Source: Peptoniphilus_A sp001811425 (GTDB taxonomy: Bacteria; Bacillota; Clostridia; Tissierellales; Peptoniphilaceae). Taken from it: a stretch of 64,000 nt of DNA. Numbering within the stretch: position 1 is the stretch's first letter; the number at the start of each line of letters is the position of its first letter. A program made the translations under genes and the position numbers. Of this stretch, positions 51,238 through 59,886 are shown in pieces. The stretch is taken from NCBI RefSeq assembly GCF_001811425.1, contig NZ_KV804685.1, positions 135,629 through 199,628 of the forward strand, in the 5' to 3' direction. The notes beneath the pieces were generated by a model, which made no database searches, was not told the DNA's origin, and saw nothing but the letters and a program-made list of their open reading frames with translations.

Positions 51238-51977
51238 AAATAAGTGTTTTAACATTATTTCCCGAATTCATAAATCACATTAGAGATTTTTCTATTGTTG
51301 GAAGGGCTATCGGCGAAGGAAAATTAGATCTTGAAACTGTAGATATAAGAGATTTTGCAATCAATAAATACCTACAAGTTGACGACTATCCCTATGGCGG
51401 TGGGCCAGGTATGCTAATGCAAATAAAACCAATAGTAGAGGCAATAGAATCTGTAAAGAGTGAAAAATCTAAAGTTTATTACATGTCCCCACAGGGCAAG
51501 GTTTTAACTCAGGATAAGCTAAAAGAACTTAAAAATGAAGAACACATAATACTTCTAAATGGCCATTACGAAGGTATTGACAACAGAGTCATTGAAAATT
51601 ATGTAGATGAAGAAATTTCCATTGGTGACTATGTTTTAACTGGTGGAGAGTTGGCATCTATGGTAATTATTGATGGTGTATCAAGACTAATTGATGGCGT
51701 TCTTGCTAGTGATGAGTCCTTTAAAGACGAGTCACACTATAATGGGCTTTTAGAACATCCACAGTACACTAGACCAAAAGAATTTAGAGGACTTGAAGTT
51801 CCTGATATTCTTTTAAGTGGAGATCATGAAAAAATTAGGAAGTATAGACTTAGAGAGTCTATTAAAAACACTTTGCAGAAAAGGCCAGATTTATTAAAAA
51901 ATAAAAATTTAAATGATGAAGAAAAAGATATATTGAAAGATTTACTGGAAGGAGGTAAAGACAATGGATTATATTAA
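51234..51977 (+). CDS. trmD: tRNA (guanine-N1)-methyltransferase
   Basis: Methylates G37 next to the anticodon and prevents frameshifting. 247 residues, SPOUT fold: VLTLFPEFINHIRDFSIVGRA (in parts), DDYPYGGGPGMLMQ, LLNGHYEGIDNRV and SIGDYVLTGGELASMV give the knot that binds SAM. GTG start overlapping the rimM stop. Overlaps rplS by 14 nt. Confidence 0.97.
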   Translation: MKISVLTLFPEFINHIRDFSIVGRAIGEGKLDLETVDIRDFAINKYLQVDDYPYGGGPGMLMQIKPIVEAIESVKSEKSKVYYMSPQGKVLTQDKLKELKNEEHIILLNGHYEGIDNRVIENYVDEEISIGDYVLTGGELASMVIIDGVSRLIDGVLASDESFKDESHYNGLLEHPQYTRPKEFRGLEVPDILLSGDHEKIRKYRLRESIKNTLQKRPDLLKNKNLNDEEKDILKDLLEGGKDNGLY

Positions 51978-52311
51978 AGCTATTGAAGATGAACAAATAA
52001 ATGAAAATTTACCTAAATTTAATGTTGGGGATACTGTAAGTGTTCACTACAAGATTATTGAAGGCGAAAGACAAAGAATCCAAGTTTTTGATGGAACTGT
52101 CATGAAAATTCAAGGAAAAAGCTCTAGAAAAACTTTTACAGTAAGAAGAATTTCTTATGGTATTGGAGTTGAAAGAACTTTCCTTCTTAATTCACCAAGA
52201 ATTGCCGATCTTGTTGTTACAAGAAAAGGTAGTGTTAGACGTGCTAAACTTTACTATCTTAGAGATAGACAAGGTAAAGCTGCAAAAGTTAAAGAAAAGA
52301 CTAATTACTAA
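51964..52311 (+). CDS. rplS: 50S ribosomal protein L19
   Basis: 115 residues, of normal length, with FNVGDTVSVHYKIIEGERQRIQVF (in parts), GKSSRKTFTVRRISYGIGVERTF and RRAKLYYLRDRQGKAAKVKE, the L19 core. ATG with GGAGG 9 nt upstream, inside the end of trmD. Last gene of the run; in many relatives ylqF and rnhB follow, but not here. Confidence 0.97.
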   Translation: MDYIKAIEDEQINENLPKFNVGDTVSVHYKIIEGERQRIQVFDGTVMKIQGKSSRKTFTVRRISYGIGVERTFLLNSPRIADLVVTRKGSVRRAKLYYLRDRQGKAAKVKEKTNY

Positions 52312-52316
52312 GAGTG

Positions 52317-52336
52317 GGACTTTAAGTCCTATTTTT
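52317..52336 (+). terminator. Terminator of the rplS operon
   Basis: GGACT (52317-52321) and AGTCC (52325-52329) form a short stem with a TTA loop, followed by TATTTTTA. Short, but well placed. Confidence 0.6.
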
Positions 52337-52378
52337 AGTATCTTTTATTTTGAGCAAATAAATTAGAGGAGTGATTAT

Positions 52379-54013
52379 ATGAAAAAGATTTTTTTTGGAA
52401 TTTTTTTAATTATTATTTTGGCAGCAGGTGCTTTTTTATTTGTTGAAAATAGAGGAACAACAAAAATTTCAACTAAATACGACAAATTCAACTTCATAAC
52501 AGAAAATAAGGATATCGATAAAGATGACTTTTCCATTGAAGATGGAATGATTTACCTATCTCTTGACTACATAAAGAAATATCTTGATGAAAATATTTCT
52601 TATGATAAAGCAAGTGGAGAAGTAAGGATAGAAAACGACCACGCAAATAAAATTTTAAAGTTAAATGAATATCAAGCAAAATTCAACAGTGGAACTATTG
52701 ATTTAAGAGCACCAGTTATTGAAAAAAATGGCAAGATAATGCTTCCAATTGAAGCCTTTATCTACGACTACAATGTAAGCTTGAGATATAATAAAGACAT
52801 AAGACTTTTGCTTTTAGACTATAGAGACAAGGAATATGACTTAACAAAGACAAGTAAAGAAACTTTGCTTAGAGAAGATGCTTCTCGCAGAGGTCCAATT
52901 ATAAAAAAACTTCCTGAAGGCGAAAAATTATATGTATATGGCGAAGAAAGTAAATACTATATTGTTAGAATGCCTGAAGGATATGCTGGCTATGTTTTAA
53001 AGAGCGATGTTGATGAAAATTTTGAAAAATTCATTTTAGCATCTGCCACAAAAAATATTTCAAAGAGTCCAATTAATTTAACTTGGGACTACACTTATGC
53101 TGAGCATTCTGATGAAAAAGTTGAGCAAATAAAAGATATTAACGGACTTGATGTAATAATTCCTACTTGGTTTTCCATTAGAAATGGAAATGGAGACATG
53201 ATTGATAGAGGAAACTTAAATTATATAAAGAAGTACAATGATTTAGGCATTGAAGTATGGGCTTATTTGGACAATTCCTTTGATCCAGACATTACTCATG
53301 AGGCTCTATCAAATGAAAATACTCGCAAAAAAATCATCGATAAAACTCTTGAACTTTGTAGAAAATACAAGATGAAGGGCATCAATATAGACTTTGAACA
53401 CACAAAAATTGAAGATAGAGACAATATAACTGCCTTTGTAAGAGAGTTTAGAGAAAGTGCTGGAGAAGATTTTATTATTACAGTTGATGTAACTCCGCAA
53501 ATTTCATCTGATGTCACTAAGGAGCCCTACGACAGAAAAGCTTTGGCAGAAATTTCTGATTATATAGTTGTCATGTCTTATGACCAACACTGGGCATCAT
53601 CTGAAGAAGCAGGTTCAGTTGCTCAATATAAATGGGTGGAAGGTAGCATTAATGTCTTGTTTAGAAATATACCTAACAGGAAAATGATCTTAGGCGTTCC
53701 ACTTTATACAAGACTTTGGAAAGATTCAAATGGCAAAGTTACTTCAAAGACAATATCCATGTCAGAAGTTGCAAATATTATTGCATCAAAGGGCTTAAAT
53801 CCAACTTGGGACAAAGAATCACAACAAAATTATGTGGAATATCAGGAAAATGGTGCAACATATAAAATTTGGATAGAGGATGCAAATTCCATAGAGAAAA
53901 AAGTTTCCCTAGTTAACAAATATAATCTAGCAGGCGTTGGATCTTGGAGACTTGGATTTGAAACTCAAAATATTTGGGATGTAATTTCAAAAGAATTAGA
54001 GAAAACTAATTAA
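52379..54013 (+). CDS. Secreted GH18 family glycosidase with SH3 and copper-amine-oxidase-N-like domains
   Basis: 544 residues. An N-terminal membrane helix or signal peptide (4-22), a copper-amine-oxidase-N-like module (about 45-155: IYLSLDYIKKYL and KIMLPIEAFIYDYNVSL), a bacterial SH3 domain (about 160-215: LREDASRRGPIIKKLPEGEKLYVYGEE, in parts), and a GH18 barrel. The catalytic segment KGINIDFEH has D338 and the acid E340 of the DxxDxDxE motif, though its first acid position is Lys-Gly rather than Asp-Gly. Related to spore-germination/cell-wall lysins of the SleL/YaaH type, so peptidoglycan or chitin-like glycan is the likely target. AGAGGAG before the ATG; single gene. Confidence 0.87.
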   Translation: MKKIFFGIFLIIILAAGAFLFVENRGTTKISTKYDKFNFITENKDIDKDDFSIEDGMIYLSLDYIKKYLDENISYDKASGEVRIENDHANKILKLNEYQAKFNSGTIDLRAPVIEKNGKIMLPIEAFIYDYNVSLRYNKDIRLLLLDYRDKEYDLTKTSKETLLREDASRRGPIIKKLPEGEKLYVYGEESKYYIVRMPEGYAGYVLKSDVDENFEKFILASATKNISKSPINLTWDYTYAEHSDEKVEQIKDINGLDVIIPTWFSIRNGNGDMIDRGNLNYIKKYNDLGIEVWAYLDNSFDPDITHEALSNENTRKKIIDKTLELCRKYKMKGINIDFEHTKIEDRDNITAFVREFRESAGEDFIITVDVTPQISSDVTKEPYDRKALAEISDYIVVMSYDQHWASSEEAGSVAQYKWVEGSINVLFRNIPNRKMILGVPLYTRLWKDSNGKVTSKTISMSEVANIIASKGLNPTWDKESQQNYVEYQENGATYKIWIEDANSIEKKVSLVNKYNLAGVGSWRLGFETQNIWDVISKELEKTN

Positions 54014-54017
54014 AATA

Positions 54018-54046
54018 TTGACAATTTAAAATATTAAGTATAAAAT
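54018..54046 (+). promoter_or_regulatory. Promoter before the phospholipase C-like gene
   Basis: TTGACA (54018-54023), 17-nt spacer, TAAAAT (54041-54046). Confidence 0.65.
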
Positions 54047-54078
54047 TAAAGAGTAATTAACTGTAATTTTATTAGGAT

Positions 54079-54729
54079 GTGTTTAAAATTTTACCTGATA
54101 CACATAAAATCGTGGCTAAAATTGTTCACGATAGAATTAAAGAAAAATATAATGTCAATTTAAATCTAGATAAAATGCTTTGGGGATCAATTGCACCTGA
54201 TGTTTTGCCTTATTACAAGACAAAGAGACACTATTTTGATGAATCGGGAGATTATATAGCAAGAGAAATAAGTAAACTTATTTATTTTTCCAGATATTCC
54301 TATTCTGAAGGCAACGAAAGCAAGCTATTTATTAATTACATGAGCAAAAAGCTTGGCATAATTATGCATTATCTCTGTGATTTTGTATGTTATCCACACG
54401 CTTATAGAATGACTTTTATTGAAAATTTGAGAAAGCATGTTAAGTATGAACAAGATTTAGCTTTATATGCCAGAGAAAACAAATTTTTAGAAGAAAGTTT
54501 TAGAGATGTGATTTCATGTGAAGATATAAACTTTTTTGAAAATTCCAATATAAAGCTTGAGAAAAAAGTAAAGGCTTACTTGATAAAAGTTACAGAGGAA
54601 TATAAAAATTCAAATCACAGCTTTGACATTGATTTAAATTTTGCTTTAAATTTATCTACGAATATTTCTATTCTTGTTATTGAATCAATACTTGAATATA
54701 ATGGGGAATTTGATATACAATTTATTTAA
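54079..54729 (+). CDS. Zinc-dependent phospholipase C family protein
   Basis: 216 residues, mostly helical. DTHKIVAKIVHDRIKEKY at the start, LWGSIAPDVLPYY, the KRHYFDESGD segment and IMHYLCDFVCYPHA match the zinc-binding His/Asp pattern of the phospholipase C/nuclease-like family seen widely in Clostridia. It has no signal peptide, so a cytoplasmic role is more likely than a toxin. GTG start at 54079 with AGGA only 1 nt upstream, an unusually close site; the first conserved His (residue 8) requires a start near here. Substrate unknown. Confidence 0.78.
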   Translation: MFKILPDTHKIVAKIVHDRIKEKYNVNLNLDKMLWGSIAPDVLPYYKTKRHYFDESGDYIAREISKLIYFSRYSYSEGNESKLFINYMSKKLGIIMHYLCDFVCYPHAYRMTFIENLRKHVKYEQDLALYARENKFLEESFRDVISCEDINFFENSNIKLEKKVKAYLIKVTEEYKNSNHSFDIDLNFALNLSTNISILVIESILEYNGEFDIQFI

Positions 54730-54740
54730 GAAACAAAATT

Positions 54741-54768
54741 CTTTCACTCCTAGGGGTGAAAGATTTTT
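54741..54768 (+). terminator. Terminator after the phospholipase C-like gene
   Basis: CTTTCAC (54741-54747) and GTGAAAG (54756-54762), with CC/GG pairs inside, followed by ATTTTTA. Confidence 0.88.
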
Positions 54769-54787
54769 ATAATTATGGAGGAAAAAG

Positions 54788-55783
54788 ATGAGAAATAATT
54801 CTAGTGCTACAAAACTAGACCTTAGAGAAACACAGATTGCAATTAAGTCGGTAAAGGATTACTTTCAAAGGGACTTGGCAAACACTTTAAACTTACAAAG
54901 AGTTTCAGCACCTCTCTTTGTTAGACCCGAAACTGGGCTTAATGACAACTTAAATGGTGAAAAAGCAGTAGATTTTGATTTGAGACAATATGGAATCAAT
55001 GTTGAAATTGTTCAATCTCTTGCAAAGTGGAAGAGAAATGCTCTTAAGGAATATAACTTCAATATGTATGAAGGAATTTACGCAGACATGAATGCCATTA
55101 GAGCTGAAGAAGAGCTTGATGAAATTCACTCTTCTTATGTGGATCAATGGGACTGGGAAAAAATAATAGACAAAAGTGACAGAAATAAGGAATATCTTTA
55201 TTTAACTGTTAAAGAAATTTATTCTGTATTTAAAAGATGTGAAGAATATATTAATCAAACCTATCCTTACATTCTTTCAAAAAAATTACCAGATGAAATA
55301 TTTTTTATAACTTCACAAGAACTTGAAGATTTATATCCAGGAAAGACTTCCAAAGAAAGAGAAAAATTAATTTGCAAGGACAAGGGTGCAGTATTCATCA
55401 TGGGCATTGGTGCAGATTTAAATTCTGGAGAACCTCACGACCACAGAAGTCCGGATTATGACGATTGGAGTTTAAATGGCGACATCTTATTTTGGGATGA
55501 AGTCTTGGGCAATTCTCTGGAAGTTTCTAGTATGGGTATACGCGTTGATGAAGAATCTTTGAGAAGTCAATGTGAACTTGCAAATACAACTGACAGATTT
55601 AAGTTAAAATATCATCAAGATGTTTTAAATGCAAAACTCCCTTATACAATAGGTGGAGGTATAGGTCAATCTAGAATTTGTATGTTTTTCCTTGAAAAGA
55701 GTCACATTGGGGAAGTACAAGTTGGAGTATGGGATGAAAATAGTTTAAACTATTGTAAAGAAAATAAAATAAAACTATTATAA
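54788..55783 (+). CDS. asnA: Aspartate--ammonia ligase (asparagine synthetase A)
   Basis: Makes asparagine from aspartate, ammonia and ATP. 331 residues, standard for AsnA, a relative of class II aminoacyl-tRNA synthetases. Conserved segments: VSAPLFVRPETGLNDNLNGEK (in parts), EIVQSLAKWKR, HSSYVDQWDWEK, and the closing GGGIGQSRICMF. GGAGG before the ATG. No T-box precedes it, unlike asnA in some relatives. Single gene between two hairpins. Confidence 0.96.
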   Translation: MRNNSSATKLDLRETQIAIKSVKDYFQRDLANTLNLQRVSAPLFVRPETGLNDNLNGEKAVDFDLRQYGINVEIVQSLAKWKRNALKEYNFNMYEGIYADMNAIRAEEELDEIHSSYVDQWDWEKIIDKSDRNKEYLYLTVKEIYSVFKRCEEYINQTYPYILSKKLPDEIFFITSQELEDLYPGKTSKEREKLICKDKGAVFIMGIGADLNSGEPHDHRSPDYDDWSLNGDILFWDEVLGNSLEVSSMGIRVDEESLRSQCELANTTDRFKLKYHQDVLNAKLPYTIGGGIGQSRICMFFLEKSHIGEVQVGVWDENSLNYCKENKIKLL

Positions 55784-55811
55784 AATTTAAAAAAATTACA
55801 AATTGGATACA

Positions 55812-55866
55812 AATCCTCCGGAATATATAGTATAATATTTTTATACGAAACCGGAGGATTTTTTTA
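55812..55866 (+). terminator. Terminator of asnA with a promoter inside its loop
   Basis: AATCCTCCGG (55812-55821) and CCGGAGGATT (55851-55860) form a perfect 10-bp stem followed by TTTTT. The 29-nt loop contains TATAAT (55831-55836), and the right arm carries the GGAGG used by the next gene. Transcripts from upstream would fold and stop; those starting in the loop lack the left arm and keep the ribosome site free. Confidence 0.8.
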
Positions 55867-56627
55867 TGGATTTGGCACAAAAATTAAATCAAGAAAATTT
55901 TAAAAGCCTTGCCTTTAAAGATATAAAAAAATACCTAATTGCAAATTTCTTGTTTAAGGGTGATTTGGATAGCATAAACATTCTACTAAATCTATACAAT
56001 GTTTATGAGTCAATTGAAAATATATATCCAAGGTATGTAACTCTTGAAAATTTGAGAAAAGATATAATTAAAATTTATAGGCAAAAGGAAGGAATTGAGT
56101 TAATTGCACGCAATCTTTCTAGCCTAATTCATGATGACATCAATAGATTAGAGCTTTATCTATATTTGGAAGGCTATAGACTTGGCTTCAACTCTAAGAA
56201 ACATATTAATTTATTAGAAATTATAACTTTAAAGTTTTTAACTATTGATGAACTTTACAACAGAAATAAACTTTTTCAGTACGAATTTAAAAATGAAGAA
56301 GTTTTGTCTTTTAAGAAATTAGTTTTTAAAGACATAAGAAAAGATAGGCAAATTAGGATTTTTATAAAAAGTACACTTTCAGATGTTAAGAAAAGATTAC
56401 TTAACGATAAAATAAATAATATTAACAATCATCTTGATATGCAACTTATTTTTAAAAGCGAAGATGACAATGTTAAAATCAAGGAAGTGGATTCCTATTT
56501 GACTGAAAAGGAAATTGAGACTCTAAACAATAAGATTTCTAAGTTTCTATACATAGATGGATTTAGGATTTTTAGAAACGGTTTTTGGGACGGAGTCAAT
56601 GATAGAGTTTTAAAGAGATACAAGTAA
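55866..56627 (+). CDS. Conserved-looking protein of unknown function
   Basis: 253 residues, Lys/Ile/Leu/Asn-rich and mainly helical, no signal peptide and no membrane helix. LYLYLEGYRLGFNSKKHINLLEIITL and the C-terminal FLYIDGFRIFRNGFWDGVNDRVLKRYK (in parts GYRLGFNS and FRNGFWDGVNDRV) look like conserved cores, with a repeated 'Y/F-x-x-G' pattern. I recognise no family and see no catalytic motif. GGAGG 8 nt before the ATG, on the arm of the preceding hairpin. It has its own promoter and terminator between asnA and ruvC. Confidence 0.75.
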   Translation: MDLAQKLNQENFKSLAFKDIKKYLIANFLFKGDLDSINILLNLYNVYESIENIYPRYVTLENLRKDIIKIYRQKEGIELIARNLSSLIHDDINRLELYLYLEGYRLGFNSKKHINLLEIITLKFLTIDELYNRNKLFQYEFKNEEVLSFKKLVFKDIRKDRQIRIFIKSTLSDVKKRLLNDKINNINNHLDMQLIFKSEDDNVKIKEVDSYLTEKEIETLNNKISKFLYIDGFRIFRNGFWDGVNDRVLKRYK

Positions 56628-56651
56628 GGATAGTTTTATGCTATCCTTTTT
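56628..56651 (+). terminator. Terminator of the unknown gene before ruvC
   Basis: GGATAG (56628-56633) and CTATCC (56641-56646), then five T; starts on the base after the stop codon. Confidence 0.8.
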
Positions 56652-56665
56652 AAAGTGGTGGTAAT

Positions 56666-57160
56666 TTGGTAATAATGGGCATTGACCCTGGAATAGCAAT
56701 AGTTGGTTATGGAATTTTGGAACTAAATGGCAATTCTTACAAAGTTTTGGATTATGGTGCAATCACTACAATGGCAAAAGTTCCACTTCCAGATCGATTA
56801 AATTCTATTTATGTGGAAATGAATGACTTAATTGAAAAGTATAAGCCAGAAGATATAGCTTTTGAAGAGTTATTTTTCAACAAAAATGTCAAAACAGCCA
56901 TAACTGTTGCTCAGGCTCGTGGCGTTGAAGTTTTATCTGCAAAAAATAGTGGTGCAGGTTTATATGAGTACACACCACTTCAAGTTAAACAAGCTCTTGT
57001 GGGTTATGGAAGAGCTACAAAGATACAAGTTCAAGAAATGGTTAAGATGATTTTAAATTTAAAAGAAGTTCCAAAGCCTGATGATGTGGCTGACGCACTA
57101 GCTGTTGCCATTACTCATGGTAGTTCCATTAAGTTTAAAGAAAGTTTTAGGATGATATAA
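56666..57160 (+). CDS. ruvC: Holliday junction resolvase RuvC
   Basis: Cuts Holliday junctions in recombination. 164 residues. Acidic active site residues are in MGIDPGIAIVGYGI, the FEELFF segment (E66-E67 region) and the C-terminal KPDDVADALAVAI. TTG start at 56666 with GGTGGT 4-5 nt upstream; the ATG three codons later is an alternative but further from the site. Its stop shares one base with the ruvA start. Confidence 0.96.
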   Translation: MVIMGIDPGIAIVGYGILELNGNSYKVLDYGAITTMAKVPLPDRLNSIYVEMNDLIEKYKPEDIAFEELFFNKNVKTAITVAQARGVEVLSAKNSGAGLYEYTPLQVKQALVGYGRATKIQVQEMVKMILNLKEVPKPDDVADALAVAITHGSSIKFKESFRMI

Positions 57161-57744
57161 TGATAGAATTTTTAAAGGGAAGAGTACACTCAACTGACAG
57201 AGGTTATTTAGTCCTTGAAGCCAATGGAATTGGTTATATAGTAAATATGATTTCGAGAGAGCTTCATACTTTTTATAAAAATGAAGAAGTTTTTATAAAT
57301 ATTCGACTTGTCCTTAGAGAAGATGCTGCAACTTTATATGGTTTTAAAGACAGTGAAACTAGAAATGCCTTTGATTTATTGACAAGTGTAACAGGAATAG
57401 GACCTAAGCTTGCCATGGGAATATTAGAGGGAGACGATGTTTCTAATATTGCAAAATACATATTGTCAAAGGATGAAAAGTCCCTTACGAAGCTCCCAGG
57501 TGTTGGCAAAAAAACTGCACAGAGAATTATTCTTGAGTTAAAAGATAAGGTTGAAAAATTAAACCTAGATTTAGATTTTGCCACAGAAGAAACTCCTCTA
57601 TTTGATGAAAATGATGATTCAGCAGTTGAGGCACTTATCTCCTTGGGTTATAATGTATATGACGCAAAAAAATCACTGGAAAAAATTGATGCTTCATTAG
57701 ATATATCCGAGCGCATTAGAGAAGCATTGAAATTAATGGGTTGA
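57160..57744 (+). CDS. ruvA: Holliday junction DNA helicase subunit RuvA
   Basis: Tetramer that binds the four-way junction and loads RuvB. 194 residues: N-terminal OB fold (MIEFLKGRVHSTDRGYLVLE), two helix-hairpin-helix motifs (LLTSVTGIGPKLAMGIL and LTKLPGVGKKTAQRIILELKDK) and the C-terminal RuvB-contact domain EALISLGYNVYDAKKSLEKI (in parts). Coupled to ruvC and 4 nt from ruvB. Confidence 0.96.
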   Translation: MIEFLKGRVHSTDRGYLVLEANGIGYIVNMISRELHTFYKNEEVFINIRLVLREDAATLYGFKDSETRNAFDLLTSVTGIGPKLAMGILEGDDVSNIAKYILSKDEKSLTKLPGVGKKTAQRIILELKDKVEKLNLDLDFATEETPLFDENDDSAVEALISLGYNVYDAKKSLEKIDASLDISERIREALKLMG

Positions 57745-57748
57745 TATA

Positions 57749-58750
57749 ATGGATAAAAATAGATTAGTAGAGCCAGCCTTTATAGATGGCGATACAAAAG
57801 AAATTAGCCTTAGACCAAAGTGGTTAAGTGAATATATAGGTCAAGAAAAAGTTGTAGATAATTTAAAAATTTTTATTGAAGCCGCAAAAAACAGATCTGA
57901 ACCACTTGATCACACTCTCTTAAGTGGACCACCTGGTCTTGGTAAAACAACTTTAGCTGGAATTATTGCCAATGAAATGGGAGTAAACTTAAAAGTCACA
58001 TCTGGTCCGGCAATAGAAAAGCAAGGGGATCTTGCCAGCATACTTACAAATTTAAATAATGATGATGTCCTATTTATAGATGAAATTCACAGACTAAATA
58101 AATCTGTAGAGGAAATTCTTTATCCTGCAATGGAAGATCATGCTCTTGATATAATTATAGGAAAGGGACCTTCTGCTAGATCCATTAGACTGGACCTAGC
58201 GCCCTTTACACTAATAGGTGCTACTACAAGAGCAGGTATGCTTACATCACCTCTTAGAGATAGATTTGGTGTGATGTTAAAATTAGACTTATATGACACA
58301 AAATCTTTAGTAGAAATTATTATGAGATCTGCAAAGATTTTAAATATACCAATAGAAGAAGAAGGAGCAATGGAAATTGCTAGGAGGTCTCGTGGGACCC
58401 CTAGAATTGCCAATAGACTTTTAAAGAGAGTCAGGGATTACGCTGAAGTCAAAGAAGAGGGTGTAATAACTACAAAAGTGGCAATTAAGGGTTTAAACCT
58501 CTTAGAGATTGACAAATATGGACTTGATAATATTGACAGAAGAATAATTCTTACTATGATTGAAAAGTTCTATGGTAGACCTGTGGGTATTGACGCCATA
58601 TCTGCTGCTATTGGGGAAGACAAGGGAACAGTAGAAGATGTATATGAACCTTATTTAATGCAAATAGGTTTTATTATGAGAACGCCTAGAGGAAGAGTTG
58701 CTACAAAAAGGGCTTATGACCATTTTGGAATCGAATACAAGGGTGATTGA
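57749..58750 (+). CDS. ruvB: Holliday junction branch migration ATPase RuvB
   Basis: Hexameric AAA+ motor driving branch migration. 333 residues. LRPKWLSEYIGQEKV, Walker A GPPGLGKTT (60-68), Walker B VLFIDEIHRLNK, sensor 1 LIGATTRAG and the arginine finger segment SPLRDRFG are present; the C-terminal winged helix reads MQIGFIMRTPRGRVAT. ATG 4 nt after ruvA. Confidence 0.97.
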   Translation: MDKNRLVEPAFIDGDTKEISLRPKWLSEYIGQEKVVDNLKIFIEAAKNRSEPLDHTLLSGPPGLGKTTLAGIIANEMGVNLKVTSGPAIEKQGDLASILTNLNNDDVLFIDEIHRLNKSVEEILYPAMEDHALDIIIGKGPSARSIRLDLAPFTLIGATTRAGMLTSPLRDRFGVMLKLDLYDTKSLVEIIMRSAKILNIPIEEEGAMEIARRSRGTPRIANRLLKRVRDYAEVKEEGVITTKVAIKGLNLLEIDKYGLDNIDRRIILTMIEKFYGRPVGIDAISAAIGEDKGTVEDVYEPYLMQIGFIMRTPRGRVATKRAYDHFGIEYKGD

Positions 58751-58751
58751 T

Positions 58752-59873
58752 ATGAAAAAAATTTTATTGTTAGCCATATTTTTAATCTTATTGCCAACTA
58801 GCATTTTCGCAAAGGAAAGTTACGACAGAATTGATATTAAAGTTGGAAAATCTGTAAATGCGAAGGAAAATTTAAAGTTAAAATCTAAGAGCAATTTAAA
58901 TATTATTACTTCAGATAATCAAGTTATAAATAGTACAAATAACAAGGAAATTGAAGTAATGTTTGATGGAAAAAATATCAATGTAAAAGGTAAAAATTTT
59001 AAACTTGCAAATTTTCCACAAGATGGTGCTTTTTTAATTAATTCTGATTCTCCAATATATGTGGATAAAATTAAGAGAAATTACAGAGGTTCCATTTCCT
59101 TTAGAGTTAATAATGGAAAACTAGACATAATAAACAATGTTCAATTAGACGATTATTTAAGAGGCGTTTTGCCTAAGGAAATGAGTCCAGAATTTCCGAT
59201 GGAATCCCTAAAGGCACAAGCTCTTTGTTCTAGGTCCTTTGCTATAAATAATTTCAACAAATATACAAAAAAAGGATATAACTTAGATGACACAACAAAT
59301 TCACAGGTTTATTATGGAAAAGATGTGGAAGAAAAATCTACTGATAAGGCTGTAGAAACTACTTTGGGAGAAGTCATTAAGTATGATGGAAAAATTGCAG
59401 AGACAATTTTCTGTGCTTCTTCTGGCGGATACACAGTTTCCTCAGCAGATGCCTGGGGTGGAAATGCTGTTCCATACTTAATTTCAAAGGAAGATCCTTA
59501 TTCAACTCACCCTTGGGAATACACACTAAAGGACAGTGACTTGAAAAAATTAAATTTAAGCGATGTTTTTGGCGTAAATTTAGATTCTATGAATACTTCA
59601 AATAGAGTTAATAGCATAAGTTTTAGCACTTCTAAGGGCGATATAACTATGAAAGCCAAGGACTTTAGACAAAAAATTGGCAATACAAGAATTAAATCAA
59701 CACTATTTGATATAGCGTGTGATAACAATAAAATAGTTGTCAAGGGAAAAGGCTATGGACATGGCGTTGGCATGAGCCAATATGGTGCTGTTGAAATGGC
59801 AAAAAAAGGAAATAACTATAAAGATATAATTGGATTTTATTTCCCTGGCACAAATATCGAAAAAATAAAATAA
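58752..59873 (+). CDS. Secreted SpoIID/LytB domain protein
   Basis: 373 residues. Signal peptide MKKILLLAIFLILLPTSIFA (cut near 20), then a beta-rich N-terminal part and the SpoIID/amidase-enhancer domain: LDDYLRGVLPKEMSPEFPMESLKAQA (in parts LDDYLRGVLPKEM and LKAQALCSRSFA), CASSGGYTVSSADAWGG and GKGYGHGVGMSQYGAVEMAKKG. In sporulating species SpoIID is a lytic transglycosylase for engulfment; the conserved Glu in LPKEM is kept. It starts at ATG 58752, one base after ruvB; an in-frame extension inside ruvB is rejected. Whether this organism sporulates is not shown here. Confidence 0.92.
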   Translation: MKKILLLAIFLILLPTSIFAKESYDRIDIKVGKSVNAKENLKLKSKSNLNIITSDNQVINSTNNKEIEVMFDGKNINVKGKNFKLANFPQDGAFLINSDSPIYVDKIKRNYRGSISFRVNNGKLDIINNVQLDDYLRGVLPKEMSPEFPMESLKAQALCSRSFAINNFNKYTKKGYNLDDTTNSQVYYGKDVEEKSTDKAVETTLGEVIKYDGKIAETIFCASSGGYTVSSADAWGGNAVPYLISKEDPYSTHPWEYTLKDSDLKKLNLSDVFGVNLDSMNTSNRVNSISFSTSKGDITMKAKDFRQKIGNTRIKSTLFDIACDNNKIVVKGKGYGHGVGMSQYGAVEMAKKGNNYKDIIGFYFPGTNIEKIK

Positions 59874-59886
59874 CAGAAAGGCAAAA

